Position numbers and translations under genes: made by a program | Notes under the pieces: model-generated | What the model was told of the DNA's origin: nothing | Databases searched by the model: none | The model's input: only the letters and a program-made list of their open reading frames with translations | Shown here: piece after piece, positions 24,744 to 35,737 of the stretch | Position numbering within the stretch: position 1 is the first letter of the stretch | How the letters are laid out: every line of letters begins with the position of its first letter | Source of the DNA: Myoxocephalus aenaeus | Lineage: Eukaryota > Chordata > Actinopteri > Perciformes > Cottidae | Assembly: GCA_038501785.1 (NCBI GenBank) | Contig: JBAMJR010000089.1 | Location: 3,408,001 to 3,472,000, forward strand | Direction: 5' to 3' | DNA length: 64,000 nt

Positions 24744-24898
24744 GTCACCCTAATGGGGACCACGTGGGCTTGGTGCTCCCCATTAGGGTGATCTCCCCAC
24801 TCCTGCAGGTGCCTCTCATTAGGGTGATCTCCCCCCACCTGTTACCTGAAGGGGACAGACAGACAAATAGACAAACAGGCAGACTAGGGGACCGTCAC
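24744..24898. repeat. 150-bp insertion in the LINE reverse transcriptase, flanked by GTCAC
   Basis: The catalytic-domain string PQGS...SPLLF is split by about 150 bp. GTCAC occurs at 24744-24748 and again at 24894-24898, like a target duplication. The insert has an inverted repeat (TCACCCTAATGGGGA / TCCCCATTAGGGTGA) and two direct copies of CATTAGGGTGATCTCCCC. Confidence 0.65.
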
Positions 24899-26568
24899 AT
24901 CAGTCCTTTACTATTCTCCATAATGATAAACGGGGTGTTCAGTGAAATAGAAAATGGCATGGGATTGTCACTATTTGCGGATGATGGGTCAATTTGAAAG
25001 AGGGAAAAAAAGTGGTCATATAAATGGGGTTTAACATTTTCAGCAGATAAAACTAAAACAATGTTCTTTACAAGGAGACATATTGGTAGTGATGTAAAAC
25101 TAAAACTATATAATCACAAATTGGAAAAGTAAAACACTTAAAATGTTGGGGTTTGTGGTTTGACGAAAGGGTCACATGTAAGAAAGTGTTAAATATAATG
25201 AGGTGTTTGGTGGGAAAGGAATGGGGGGGCAGATAGAACTGCTTTGAAAGCCATATACAGTGGATGAATTCGATCTATATTAGATTATGGGTGTGTGGTG
25301 TATGGGTCAGCAGCAAAATCATCTCTAAAACAATTACATAAAATCCAATATCAGGCAATGAGAAAATGCACCGGTGCTTTTAAAACAACTCCAACGGTGG
25401 CACTACAGGTGAAAATGGGTGAAATGCCTCTAGAATTACGGAGAACGCAGTTGGCATTAACCTATTGGGCTAATCTTCAGGGCCACAGTGAAGAGCATCC
25501 AACTCAGGAAACCTTAGTACCCTGCTGGGAAAAGGAGAGGAGGGAGACAAGAAGCGTTGGATGGACAGCAGCACAGAAAGCAAAATAAATTAACATTGAC
25601 AAATTAAACTTCAGTCCAACAATTCCATTGCCAGCAATTGCACCGTGGATACTTCCTGAGGCAACAGTAGTCTTGGCATTACTTAAAAATAAGAACAAGG
25701 ATAGAGGGGGTACAATTAATGTGCATACAATTCAGACACACATAGACAGTTACCACAGTTATGTCCAGGTTTACACAGATACATCAAATAATTCAGCAAA
25801 TAAGGTAGGAATAGCAGTTATAGTGCCAGAATTTAACATCAAAATAGATAAAATAATTACAGAGGGCGTATCGGTGTACACAGGGGAAATGTTGGCAATA
25901 ATGTTTGCACTACAGTGGATAGAGGACACAAGACCATTGAGGGCAATCATTATGTTCAGACTCCAGTTCATCGCTTGACAGCTTACGGAACAGTCATTCA
26001 GACAGTAGACCAGACATCCTCATTGAAATGCAGCAAACACTATACAGAATTCAAATGATGGGTATGGCAGTGGTGTTCTTATGGGTTCCTGCACATGTGG
26101 GGGTTAAGGGAAATGAAATGGTGGATAGAGCGGCAAAAGAAGCCGCAAAGAGTTGCGCAAAAGTTGAAGTCAACTTCAGTAAATCAGAGGCCAAGGGGAT
26201 TATTAAAATGAGGTTAAAGGGAAGGTGGCAGAAGCAATGGGAGGAGGACAGAAAAGGGCGATGGTTTTACAGAGTCCAGAGGAAAGTGAGGGAAATTAGA
26301 TGGGCAGGAAGGAACAGGAGAGAAGAAACCGTCATATCGAGACTGCAATTTGGACACACTGGGCTGAACGGCATGCTGCAGAAAATAGGGAAACACGACA
26401 CGGGCAGGTGCAACTATTGTGGGCAGGAAGAAACAATCGGGGGTACGGTTGGATATGGCGTGTGTTCTGCAAGGTAATTTGAGTGGGTGCTATAAAGCAC
26501 TATTGCAGTATTTTAGGATAACAAGGATTTTGGTTTTGGTTGGTTAGTTATGGTTTGGTTTAGTATTT

Positions 26569-26571
<3 letters not shown>

Positions 26572-26660
<89 letters not shown>

Positions 26661-26662
26661 TT
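26572..26662. repeat. (TA)n-(TG)n microsatellite
   Basis: About 38 TA units are followed by six TG units within the 3' UTR of the I-like LINE. Confidence 0.95.
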
Positions 26663-26812
26663 TATTTTTGGTTGTTTTTGTTATTTTATTTAGTAGTGTT
26701 ATTTGTTGATAGGGCAAGTGCAGACATCCTGATCCCCACTCCATACCAGTTGGTGGCGGTAATGCACCAAACAGTTGCCAACCGCCAATAAACCTTAAAG
26801 AAGAAGAAGAAA

Positions 26813-26976
26813 GTTTGCAGTTCACCCTCCAGACCAATAGGCGGCAATAAGGCGCTGCTACGTTATTTACCATCCGCCACAGACAGGAAGTAAAGCAAGT
26901 ACACAACGTTGGCTGTGTCACACGTGGGTACACAAGTTTCTCAGAGTAATGTGTTGTAGCCAACTTATTTAGAAAC
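26813..26976 (+). promoter_or_regulatory. ccdc86 core promoter region
   Basis: This 164-bp stretch lies between the GAA tail of the LINE and the ccdc86 start codon. It holds a CCAAT box (26834-26838), an ETS-like CAGGAAGT (about 26885) and a canonical E-box CACGTG (26921-26926). There is no TATA box. The E-box suits a nucleolar growth gene, but function is inferred. Confidence 0.5.
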
Positions 26977-27606
26977 ATGTCGAAGAGACAGTCAGCCATG
27001 CTAGAAGTAAGTAATGGTTCTGGAGTGGGACTCGAGGAGAAGGAGGTCCAGGAGCCACCGCCGGAGACCAGACGGACCCGCAGCGGCCGCAAAGTGCGCA
27101 CTCCCGCAGCACTTCTGGACTCAGAAGCCCCAGTGAGGACCCCCACACGGAGGACCAGGAGTTCCGTCCTCCAGGAGCTGTCGACTGTAGAGAAGAAAAA
27201 CAAGGAGGAGGCCGGGCCGAAACTCGAGAGTCTGACCGAGGAGAAGCTCGACATGTCTGCCGATCCGGAGTCGATGGTCGTTACCTTGTCGGAGCCGTCG
27301 GAGCCAGCGGAGCCGCACGCGCAGGCTGCAGCAGGTACAGACGGAGGCGCCGTTAACGGCAGCGAAGACGTTCACCTGTCCGGGCCTGCAACGGCAGAAA
27401 CGGCGCCCACGAGTAAAGGCGCCCCAAAGAAGAAGAAGCCACGTTTGGGTTCAAAAGTAACACAAGGGCCGGTCATTCCGCTGGGAAAACCCAAATCCGG
27501 CCGCGTGTGGAAGGACCGCAACAAGCAGAGGTGAGGTTAATGTTACTGAGGAAGTAACCGAGCTACTCATCACATTTCAGAGGGAAATTTGGGCCTTTTT
27601 ACCCCA

Positions 27607-27644
<38 letters not shown>

Positions 27645-29753
27645 TCACTTTGATTCTTAATCTAATTGTAGGCATTAATCTAATTGTGAAAATTGAAACA
27701 TGAAGCATCATTTTACACAACAAGGTTGAGAGTATGGTAAAGCATTAAGAGATGGGTATTGGATCATTCTCTAACAGATTAAGTCATACATCTGTAATAT
27801 TAGTTTGGGAATATAAATGAGTCCAGTATCAAACCTCAGTTCTGAAAGCATTGTGTTCTTAGCAGCAAATACCAAATCTCACTTGTTGAAGGTTTTTTAA
27901 AGATTTATAAACTCTATTATTGGAATAGTTATATTACTGAATCATAATTGTGTCATTTTATTTAGGTAAAGTTATTGTATAGCAGTTTGTGTAAAGTAAC
28001 ATGTAACACCGATGACGGTTGGCTTATTTCACTGAATGAAAACAATTAAATGGATTGTAGAAAAAAGTAAAATACATGATGCTGGTTGATTTTTGGTACA
28101 GTATTTCCAACAATAATACTATCGAGAATTGGCTATGACAGGACAATAAATGTGTTTGTCAGCGTCTTTATGTTTCCGTACAAGTTACATTCGTCACTCA
28201 ACAGACTTGTCTTTTAGGGCCACAGAAGTCCCTGGCCTAATGTTACCTTGCATGCAAATTATTCTATCCTACGGTCTCCTCGGAATTAATCTATAAACCT
28301 GCTATATCTGATTTTGTCTTTCAGGTTCTCTGCACTGTTAAGAGACAAACCATTGTGTTCTTCTTGGGAAAAGAAGATGGAGGCCAAACGGGAGAAGGAC
28401 GTGGTGAAACGGTATACTTTGCAGCTTAAAGAGGAGAAAGCCAGCCAGAGAGAGGTAGTCTAAAGTTGTTTGGTGATTTAACCCTTGACATGTTTTAAGT
28501 ATTTGCATCGTTTTACATATTCTATGTTTCCTGGTCTCATAGGAAAAGAGGAAAAGGAGAGAGGACAACTTGAAACGTCGTGCAGAGAATGAACGCAAAT
28601 CAGAGATTGTGCAAGTGGTATGTCAACTGTTCACACTAAAAGTTCTAGGAGACTTCACCCAATATATGATGACACCCTAATGTCGGTCACACTGACGGCG
28701 AGAGTAGTGCATGGCGGCTGCCGAGCTGAACTGCGGCCTCTCTTGCGCGAAAAATGTCCACACAGACAGCATTGCTGCTGCGGCTGCTATCTTTCTACAT
28801 AAAGTTTGCCTTTCATAATGGCCAGAATTTTTATTTTCATTATACATTTATAAATGGCTTTGTATTATGTAAATAATAACAATCTACAATTAACAATACT
28901 TTATTAATGTATGTAGCCGTGCACGTCGCTGCATTTTCCACAAAACTGTCCTGCAAATGTTTCAGAATAAAAGCCTCACTCTAACAAATTAAGGGATTCT
29001 GTCCACTGAAAGATGAGATGGCTATTATTTTTAAAGTAAAAAATAAATTTCTTTTTTTTGTTTGACATGTTCTACAGAAATATTAAAATTCTGATTTGTA
29101 CCGTCCATTTTTGCTTTAAGCGGCACACAGAAAAAAAATAGACGAGACCCCAAATCAAGACGCCATTCATCATTTCAAATTTTGCTCATGTAGTCTACTG
29201 AATATAAGAAATGTTATTATACATCAGTCCATATGGATTTAAGTTCACAGGTGCTTACCTTATCTTACAATGTAATGCTTCATAGTAGCTTTGAAGCTCA
29301 GGGTGCATCAAAAAAGAATGTTAGACCCTGGAAAGCTTATATCTCCTTACCACTTTCTATCACGCTTATTTTGTGTTGTAAACCTCTTGATTTTATAAAT
29401 AACACATTGAATATGCCAACTGGGAACTTTGACATTAAAGTTACGTAGAAAGTTTAAAACTGCTTCAGAATTTGATTTGTGCAATTAAAAACGGATAACA
29501 AAGTGAAAGGGCAATAATTAATTGGCAACATAGGCGAATATAAACAAAGGTCAATACTCCAATAGAAAGATTCTGTATGCTTGTCTCTTTTGTATTACAG
29601 ATCCGAAACACAACAAAGATCAAGAGGATGAAGAAGAAACAACTCAGGAGAGTTGAGAAGAGAGACACGCTGGCTCTGCTGCAGAAGACGGAGAAGCAGC
29701 GAGTAAAAGCCAAAGGGCAAAAAAGTCAGAAGGTTGCCAAAGATTTGGCCTAA
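26977..29753 (+). CDS. ccdc86: Coiled-coil domain-containing protein 86 (cyclon), four exons
   Basis: Exons 26977-27530, 28325-28454, 28543-28617 and 29601-29753 add to 912 nt, 303 residues plus stop, with phase kept at every GT-AG junction. The N-terminal half (residues 1 to about 150) is acidic and low-complexity with basic patches such as RRTRSGRKVR. The C-terminal third is the conserved Cgr1 region: GKPKSGRVWKDRNKQRFSAL, then KPLCSSWEKKMEAKREKD, a long Lys/Arg/Glu coiled coil, and KRDTLALLQK near the end. Cgr1-family proteins act in the nucleolus in large ribosomal subunit processing; vertebrate CCDC86 is a nucleolar protein also known as cyclon. The start is the first ATG after the promoter. 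AATAAA lies 13 bases after the stop. Confidence 0.95.
27609..27640. repeat. (AT)n microsatellite in ccdc86 intron 1
   Basis: About 16 AT units lie 80 bases after the exon 1 donor. Confidence 0.95.
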
Positions 29754-29765
29754 AGACTATGAGAT

Positions 29766-29771
29766 AATAAA
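29766..29771 (+). terminator. ccdc86 polyadenylation signal (AATAAA)
   Basis: AATAAA lies 13 bases downstream of the stop codon. A second weaker candidate (CTAAATAAATGG) follows about 80 bases later. Confidence 0.7.
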
Positions 29772-29779
29772 AATGCAAC

Positions 29780-32110
29780 TTTTCAGAACTTGGCCTACAT
29801 GTTTTATATGTGGATGTCTGAAATGCATCAAGCGCATTAAAATAGCTAAATAAATGGCTTTGAATTTTGCACAATATGTGAGATTGCTGTGGTTCAGGTC
29901 GCCACTGAGGTGACCATCAACATACAGTTAAGATTCAACCTTTTTTGTTTTTGGAATTATAAGTATCCTATCATTTATTTTCTTATTGTTCTGTTAATTT
30001 CTCAGAGCCTGTAAAACATCACCATGACCATTTTTGTTTTACTTGCAGGATTTTATATTGATTAAAATATAAATTCTTACTGTTTGTCAAATTGTCGCAC
30101 TAATTGATGGCCATAAATACAAGTAAAGATACAATGAAGTTGCGCATTTAAAGTATGTACCATTAGAACAACAATACTAGAAATATGTATTTGTCAGTTG
30201 AGGTGCTCGAGAGTATTGCCATTTAAAGTGACTGAGGAACTTTTAACTCGTAACACTACATCTAATACTGGTGCCTCTAAATTATGAACATAAATATCTG
30301 AGACTATCAGCGAGAAGATTTTCTAAAAAGTTATTAGGAGTTACAGGAGCATCCCTGATGCTATACAGCTTAGACGTGACCATACTACTGGGCCTACAGG
30401 AGGGCCGGTGGCCCGGGAGGACCAGGACTGAGCGGGGTCGGCTGTTGGACCCTACTGCAGTAAAATGAGGTGTTCTAAAGGGTGCTTAGAAACACTTGGA
30501 AAACTGCTTTTGTCCAGAGGGACTGCCAAAATGAAAGTTCCTTGTAACTTTAAATGCACTAAATAAATGACATGGAACGTAAATAAAAGCAAACAGACTG
30601 AGTGAGAACCTACGACTTTAGTTTATTTATTTACAGTACATCTTGATGAGCTTAATTGTGTGATACGATCAAAGGGATTCTAGGATATAGATAAAAGGGC
30701 TCATGTGGTGAGTTTGTTTTGTCAACTTCTGTTTCCAAAGTAAAGGACTTTTAATATTCTGTTTAAATGTGATGAAATGGGTGCTGGGAAATACACATTT
30801 TGAGCTGAAACAATTATTTGATTTCTCAATTGAAAGACAATTTAATTGTTCTTTCTTATTTTGGATGAAAGGGTTTGTAAAAAAAAAAGTTGGGTTTTGT
30901 ACAGAGAGAACAAAACGTACACCGGTTGGACCAGACTTCCAGTTGAAAGGGCAGACAGAAAAATATCTCTCTTAGCAACAGTTGATTAATAATAGGACTC
31001 ACCAGACATTGGTCAAATTAATTGGAAGCTTAGCCTCAAAAAGTGTGGATTTAAAAAGGAATATGTTTCTGTGTCAAGTGCACAACAATGCCTGTAAAAA
31101 GATGGACTATTAACAGGTGTGTTAATATTAACAGCTATTCTTAAAACATCACAATAGAAATATAAGGTTAGTATCGGGTTAGCAGTATTGGAATTGTTAT
31201 TGGATCAATGAATATCAGATGGAGATAATATGGACAACGAAATCACAGTGTAAAACCATTCAATCCCACCACTGAGTAAACTGCAGAGGGTCATTTATGC
31301 TTATTAAAAAACAAAGGGTATTTGGGGGGAAATAGTTGCAACAGTATTCTCCCCTGGCATGTAACACAGTGGGGACTAAACACAAGTTTGATTCAAGTAA
31401 TTCTTCTTCTTTTGGGGACAAAACTATTAGAAATATGAATAATCAATTTAGTGTCTGAATTATACTTGTGTTGTCTCTAAAATAGTCATCATTGAAGGAA
31501 AGAAAAATCATCAACATACCAGGCGTGTCCAAACTTTTGACCGGCAGTGAATGATAGTGAACTTTAGTTTTTGAACGAAAGTCAGATAATACGAGCAATT
31601 AGAAAATGTCAACTTGGGCTTTTGTAGACAAAATAATATGATCTACTATTCGAGAGACAATGATAAGTCTTGTCTCATTATTATGGCTTCACCTGAGATA
31701 TATAGTGTGAGGGAGGTTTGGGTGAGACGCAGCGTCTAATGTCAGAGAATGTGAATGTTTATTTTCCATTGTGTTAAGCAAGCGATGTGTCACAGGACAG
31801 ACGTCACTGCTGCTCGTGCTACTGGGTCACGGTGTGAACATACACATTTTTGTAGTTTCGACTGGATTTAAAAGCAAACTATGACTGAGACTAAACTGAG
31901 ACCATGGAAACAAAAGACTATGTTACACAATCTACCACCTATAAATGAAAAATGTAATTCATACAAAACAATTCAGCCCCATTATAACCTTCTTGAATGT
32001 AGGCTTATTGGAGGGCTAATATATTAGACTGCATTTGTTTTAGCAAGGCGTAGCAAATAAACTGGATACATAATACTTTATACATGACATTACTGAGTTT
32101 TTTTTAAACT
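29780..32110. other. Intergenic region downstream of ccdc86
   Basis: This AT-rich DNA shows no recognisable gene. Short open frames at 30271-30468 and 30769-30975 have no family features. Confidence 0.6.
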
Positions 32111-32116
32111 ATGTTG

Positions 32117-32330
32117 TATAGAACTGCAACTAATGATTATTTTCATTATGGATTAATCTGCTGATAATCTTCTCAATTAACTAACTGATTGAGTGAGAAA
32201 ATAGTGAGATCAATTGTCACAATTACCCAAATCCCAGAGGGACACCTTCATAAGCCTGCTGAGTCCAACCAATAGTCCAAACCTCAAAAGTATTAAAATA
32301 AAACAATTCATTAAAACTTAAAAGAGTATG
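32117..32330 (+). mobile_element. Teleost MITE copy (GGGCTGCAAC family)
   Basis: AACTGCAACTAATGATTATT, then TTCATTATGGATTAATCTGC, then a diverged AGTCCAA-rich part match the block order of the copies in glb1 introns. A short end of another copy (TTAGTCAACTAATCG) is at about 34898. Confidence 0.6.
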
Positions 32331-32559
32331 ACTATCATAATCATACAAATCTGAAATCTTTGCGATACCTTAAAACCAGGGTCGTTAGTACCTGGTGTAA
32401 AGTTTCTGTCCCCCCATATAGGTGAATATTGGGATAGAGGAGTTTAGGAGTAGCCTAACACATCATGCCATACTGTCAGCGTATTTTTAACAAAGGGGTT
32501 TGCCGTGTGTTTCTTTAAAGTGGCTAAATTTGCTGAGTAAAGGTAGAGATATAAGGGGA

Positions 32560-34650
32560 TTTTTTAAGTTGTAGTTTCCTCCATTCTTATCCAGTGCAGC
32601 ATTGACTGGTGTTCAAACCAATATGAGGCTACTCGTAGTTGGGCAGCCCAATAGTGTCCCTGGAGATAAGGGAGTTTTAACCCACCTCTGTCATATGGTA
32701 GGTATAGCAGGGTCATGCGCAGTCTTGAGCGTCTATCGTTCCAAATGTATTTACAAAAAAGCTGCTTCATTTTACTAAAAAAATTAGAAGGAGGAGCAAG
32801 TGGGATGGTTTGAAATAGGTCCAGGAATTTAGGAAGAATATTCATCTTCAGAATATGAATACACCCAATCATGGAAATTGGCAAAGATTTCCATCTATTA
32901 ATGCAGTGGTTCTCAAACTGTGGGGCGCGACCCTCTAGTGGGGTGCGGAGGTATTACATGTGGGGGGGTGATGCTGTTTAAAAAAAAAAAAAAAAAATTT
33001 AAATATATAATCCTTTATTAATCCCACAGTGGGGGAATTATTCTCTGCATTTTACCCATCCTTGGTAATTAAGGAGCAGTGTGAGCTCTGGGGCTTCAGT
33101 GTCTTGCTCAAGGACACTTCAACATGAAACTATGGAGAACAGGGATGAACCGCTACCTTGTGGTTTAAGGACGAACACTCTCCATGAACATGATAACTTT
33201 ACACAATACAAAAGTACAAAGTACACGGACATAAAACGTCATTAATAAATACATGGAGAAATGCTGTACTTTCATGGAAATGTTGACGTTACGCCTTTAA
33301 CAGATTACGCTGCGCATGCGCGACTCTACGATTCTTGGCTTTTTGCTAAAAGCCTCCGTGAGATCTCCGTGAGGTCTTTTCTGCTGTTGCGTCTCTCAAA
33401 ACAGAATATAGAATATTTTTGCACAGATAGAACTTTATTTGCAATGTTCTAACAAAGTGATTGCACATGTTATTAGTTTCTGTCTGATGGAGCAATCTGG
33501 TTTACTTGAAAGGGATTGCACTTTTCTTTATTCTATCATTTTAAAAAGCACGGATGGAGGAGTCACAAAAATTTGGACCATTTTGTTACAATTTTGTTGG
33601 GCGGTGGGGCCCGACAGAAAAAGTTTGAGAACCACTGTATTAATGGATTCAACTACTGACTTAATGAGATCAAGCTCAAGTTTAGCATAGCTACAACACA
33701 TTTTTTCAAGTATCTCCAGATAAGAAGCTTCATAACAAAGACACAGAACTCTGTAAATCCCCCCCTATCTAAACTCTTTAGAAACGATAGTTTTAAACCA
33801 TCATGGATCAGCTGGACTAATCTCAAAGTTTTACCATACCATCATAGCTGCAGCAAAAGAATCCTCAGAGGACAAAAGGCTAGCATGGTGGTTCAGACCT
33901 AAATGAGGAAATCACGGTAGAAGAGTGGCAGGACATATGTCTACAGGGTCAGGTTCAAACAATAAATTCAAGATTCAAACTTCTCCAGTACGTGATGAGA
34001 ACTTACATTACTCCAGAGTTACTACATCGCATTTACCCCAATACACCAGATACATGTGTTAAATGTGGTATACACAAAGGTAGCTTATCTCATTGCCTCT
34101 GGGAATGCACTCTCATCCAAGACTTTTGGAAAGAGATTATTACAACCATTTCTATCTGTATCAACAAACAACTTACATTATGTCCAAAACTCTGTCTTTT
34201 TGGGTGTTTCCCAGCAAACTGTACACTTAACAAAAGCAAAAAGAAGATGGTCATATTTTGCCTTCTTGAAGCTAAACATAACATTGCAATGGCTTGGAAA
34301 TCTGTCCACAGGCCGAGCAAACAAAAGTGGATAGAGGGACTGCTGCGGTGCCTTGCCCTTGAGAAACTTGCTTATGTAGTTAAAAAGAAATATAACACCT
34401 TTGCAAACATTTGGTGCTCATTTATGGAGTTTCTGGAGGGGGAAGATTTTGGTGCAGTCTATCGTTTCCCCTTTTTCTCTTTTCTTTTGGTCCTCTCTTA
34501 TTATTTCTTCTCTCACTGGTCACATTTAAGGAATGTGGGAGCATTCCAGTTGTGGGGTATTATATGTATCTATCTGTGCATATGCATATCTGTAACCCTC
34601 TATTGTTATTTTTTGGTTCTCTGTTGAGGAACAGTCAGTAACGCCTAACA
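32560..34650. mobile_element. L1-like LINE, 5' part inverted, split by a hAT element
   Basis: The minus strand from about 33715 to 33646 and 32895 to 32564, joined across the hAT insertion, reads ILEKMCCSYAKLELD, then KSLPISMIGCIHILKMNILP, then YIWNDRRSRLRM and GGLKLPYLQGHYWAAQL: the post-catalytic part of L1 ORF2. The plus strand from about 33730 to 34440 reads the next part: SFKPSWISWTNL, RTYITPELLHRIYP and the Cys/His segment CVKCGIHKGSLSHCLWEC. The two neighbouring parts of one ORF therefore run in opposite directions, the twin-priming arrangement of L1. All frames are broken and the element is dead. The left boundary is uncertain. Confidence 0.8.
32904..33637. mobile_element. Non-autonomous hAT element with perfect 8-bp duplication
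   Basis: The 734-bp element has 16-bp terminal inverted repeats (CAGTGGTTCTCAAACT) and identical flanks TATTAATG at 32896-32903 and 33638-33645. No transposase is encoded. Within it, 33005-33170 resembles a LINE/SINE 3' end (ATCCTTTATTAATCCCACAG, then CTTGCTCAAGGACACTTC), a nested older or carried insertion. Confidence 0.9.
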
Positions 34651-34663
34651 AAATAAATATAAC

Positions 34664-34694
34664 ATATAGGCATTTCTATCTGAAATGCCTATAT
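34664..34694. repeat. 13-bp perfect hairpin at the L1 3' end
   Basis: ATATAGGCATTTC, loop TATCT and the exact reverse complement lie just past the L1-like fragment. Confidence 0.85.
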
Positions 34695-35368
34695 GCCTAT
34701 ATTTTTATTTTTTTGTGCCTTGTTTTGTTTTGTTCTGTTTTGTTCTGTTCTGTCAGAAACATTCAACAGAAAAGCAGCACATGTTTACATTTGTGAAGCT
34801 GGAACCATGAAGTGTGGCATTTTTGCATTAAAAATGACTAATGATCATCAAAATAATTTCAAATAAATGTTCTGTCAGACTCGATTAACTACCTATTAGT
34901 CAACTAATCGTTTCAGCTGTACTTGTTGGGTAGTTTCATTTATAACAAAGCATATTTTAGAAACTCTTAATACTCTTCAACTAAACCTTTCAAGTGAAAG
35001 GACAACATTTCTCTATACATGTTATCGAAAAATGGACACATACATAACTCTATGCATCTACGTAAAGTAATGCATCACGAGACACTGGTTTCAGTCATCC
35101 CATTGTACGTTGGCCCCACAATAGCAAAGTAAACCGGGGAAGCAGGTTGAGTACAACACCCTGCTTTTTCCTCACCTTTATGCTCATTCCAAGGGCATTC
35201 ATTGGTAAAGTACACACTGTCTTTGTGCCACACGGAGAGACAACTCCTTCAGCTCATCACCAACATGTTTGCTTTGTAAATCCTTTAAGTTGCAGTAGAA
35301 TAATATGACATTCTTTAAAACGCATGAATAAACAAAGCAATTTGTCAACTGAGGTGACTGCTTTGGAA

Positions 35369-35446
35369 GGAATGACCGTCCTTCAATCACCTTAAAGTTG
35401 GGTGTCTTTCACGTCATTCTTCATGTCGGTCATTCCTATATAAAGG
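35369..35446 (+). promoter_or_regulatory. TATA promoter with flanking inverted repeat
   Basis: TATATAAAGG at 35437-35446 is a strong TATA box, about 30 bases before the presumed start near 35470. Directly before it is CGGTCATTCC (35427-35436), whose exact reverse complement GGAATGACCG is at 35369-35378. A CRE-like TCACGTCA lies between them (about 35410). The arms could be a dimeric factor site. Confidence 0.6.
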
Positions 35447-35737
35447 CCGTGGCGAGACAGGAGAAGCAGCATTCATACAACAGCTCAAGGAAGCTACATA
35501 AGTACAATACAGAGAAGTGTTGTAAGTACAATCTTTTTCTTTATAATGTTCTATCTTTAAGTGTGTAGAAAACTGATTTTATTGCTAATTCAGATTCATT
35601 TTTTTAAATTATTTTCATCATTTATTTTTTGCTTTAAGATCTTCTCTTGGCAATCTCTGACATTCTTAGTTATTTATTATTTAAGGATTTGTTTTGTAAG
35701 ATCTTGCAAGAAAACATCATTTTTGTATTTCTTTTAG

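Larger units (their letters stand above)
24190..26812 (+). mobile_element. I/Nimb-like LINE, 5'-truncated, inactive
   Basis: In order on the plus strand, across broken frames: KLPQSWKEAIVVPI and NFRPIAITS (reverse transcriptase start, about 24.25-24.36 kb), YQSGFRKGRNTTDPALNLE, IEKAYDMMWREGLL, PQGS, SPLLFSIMING and LSLFADDGS (catalytic FADD, about 24.97 kb). Next comes an RNase H region (VQVYTDTSN, VYTGEMLAIMFAL, then FLWVPAHVGVKGNEMVDRAA) and a C-terminal Cys/His motif (CNYCGQEE). RNase H after the reverse transcriptase is typical of the I superclade, hence I/Nimb. Endonuclease and ORF1 are absent. The 3' end holds GGTGGCGGTAATG and a short GAA tail, ending about 165 bp before ccdc86. Stops and frameshifts show it is dead. 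Confidence 0.85.

Noticed and set aside
26571..27254. 227-codon minus-strand open frame across the (TA)n repeat and ccdc86 exon 1
   Set aside because: Antisense of ccdc86 exon 1 joined to microsatellite-encoded Ile-Tyr repeats; a shadow frame.
33261..33690. Open frames inside the hAT element (63 and 83 codons)
   Set aside because: Neither resembles a hAT transposase; the element is non-autonomous.
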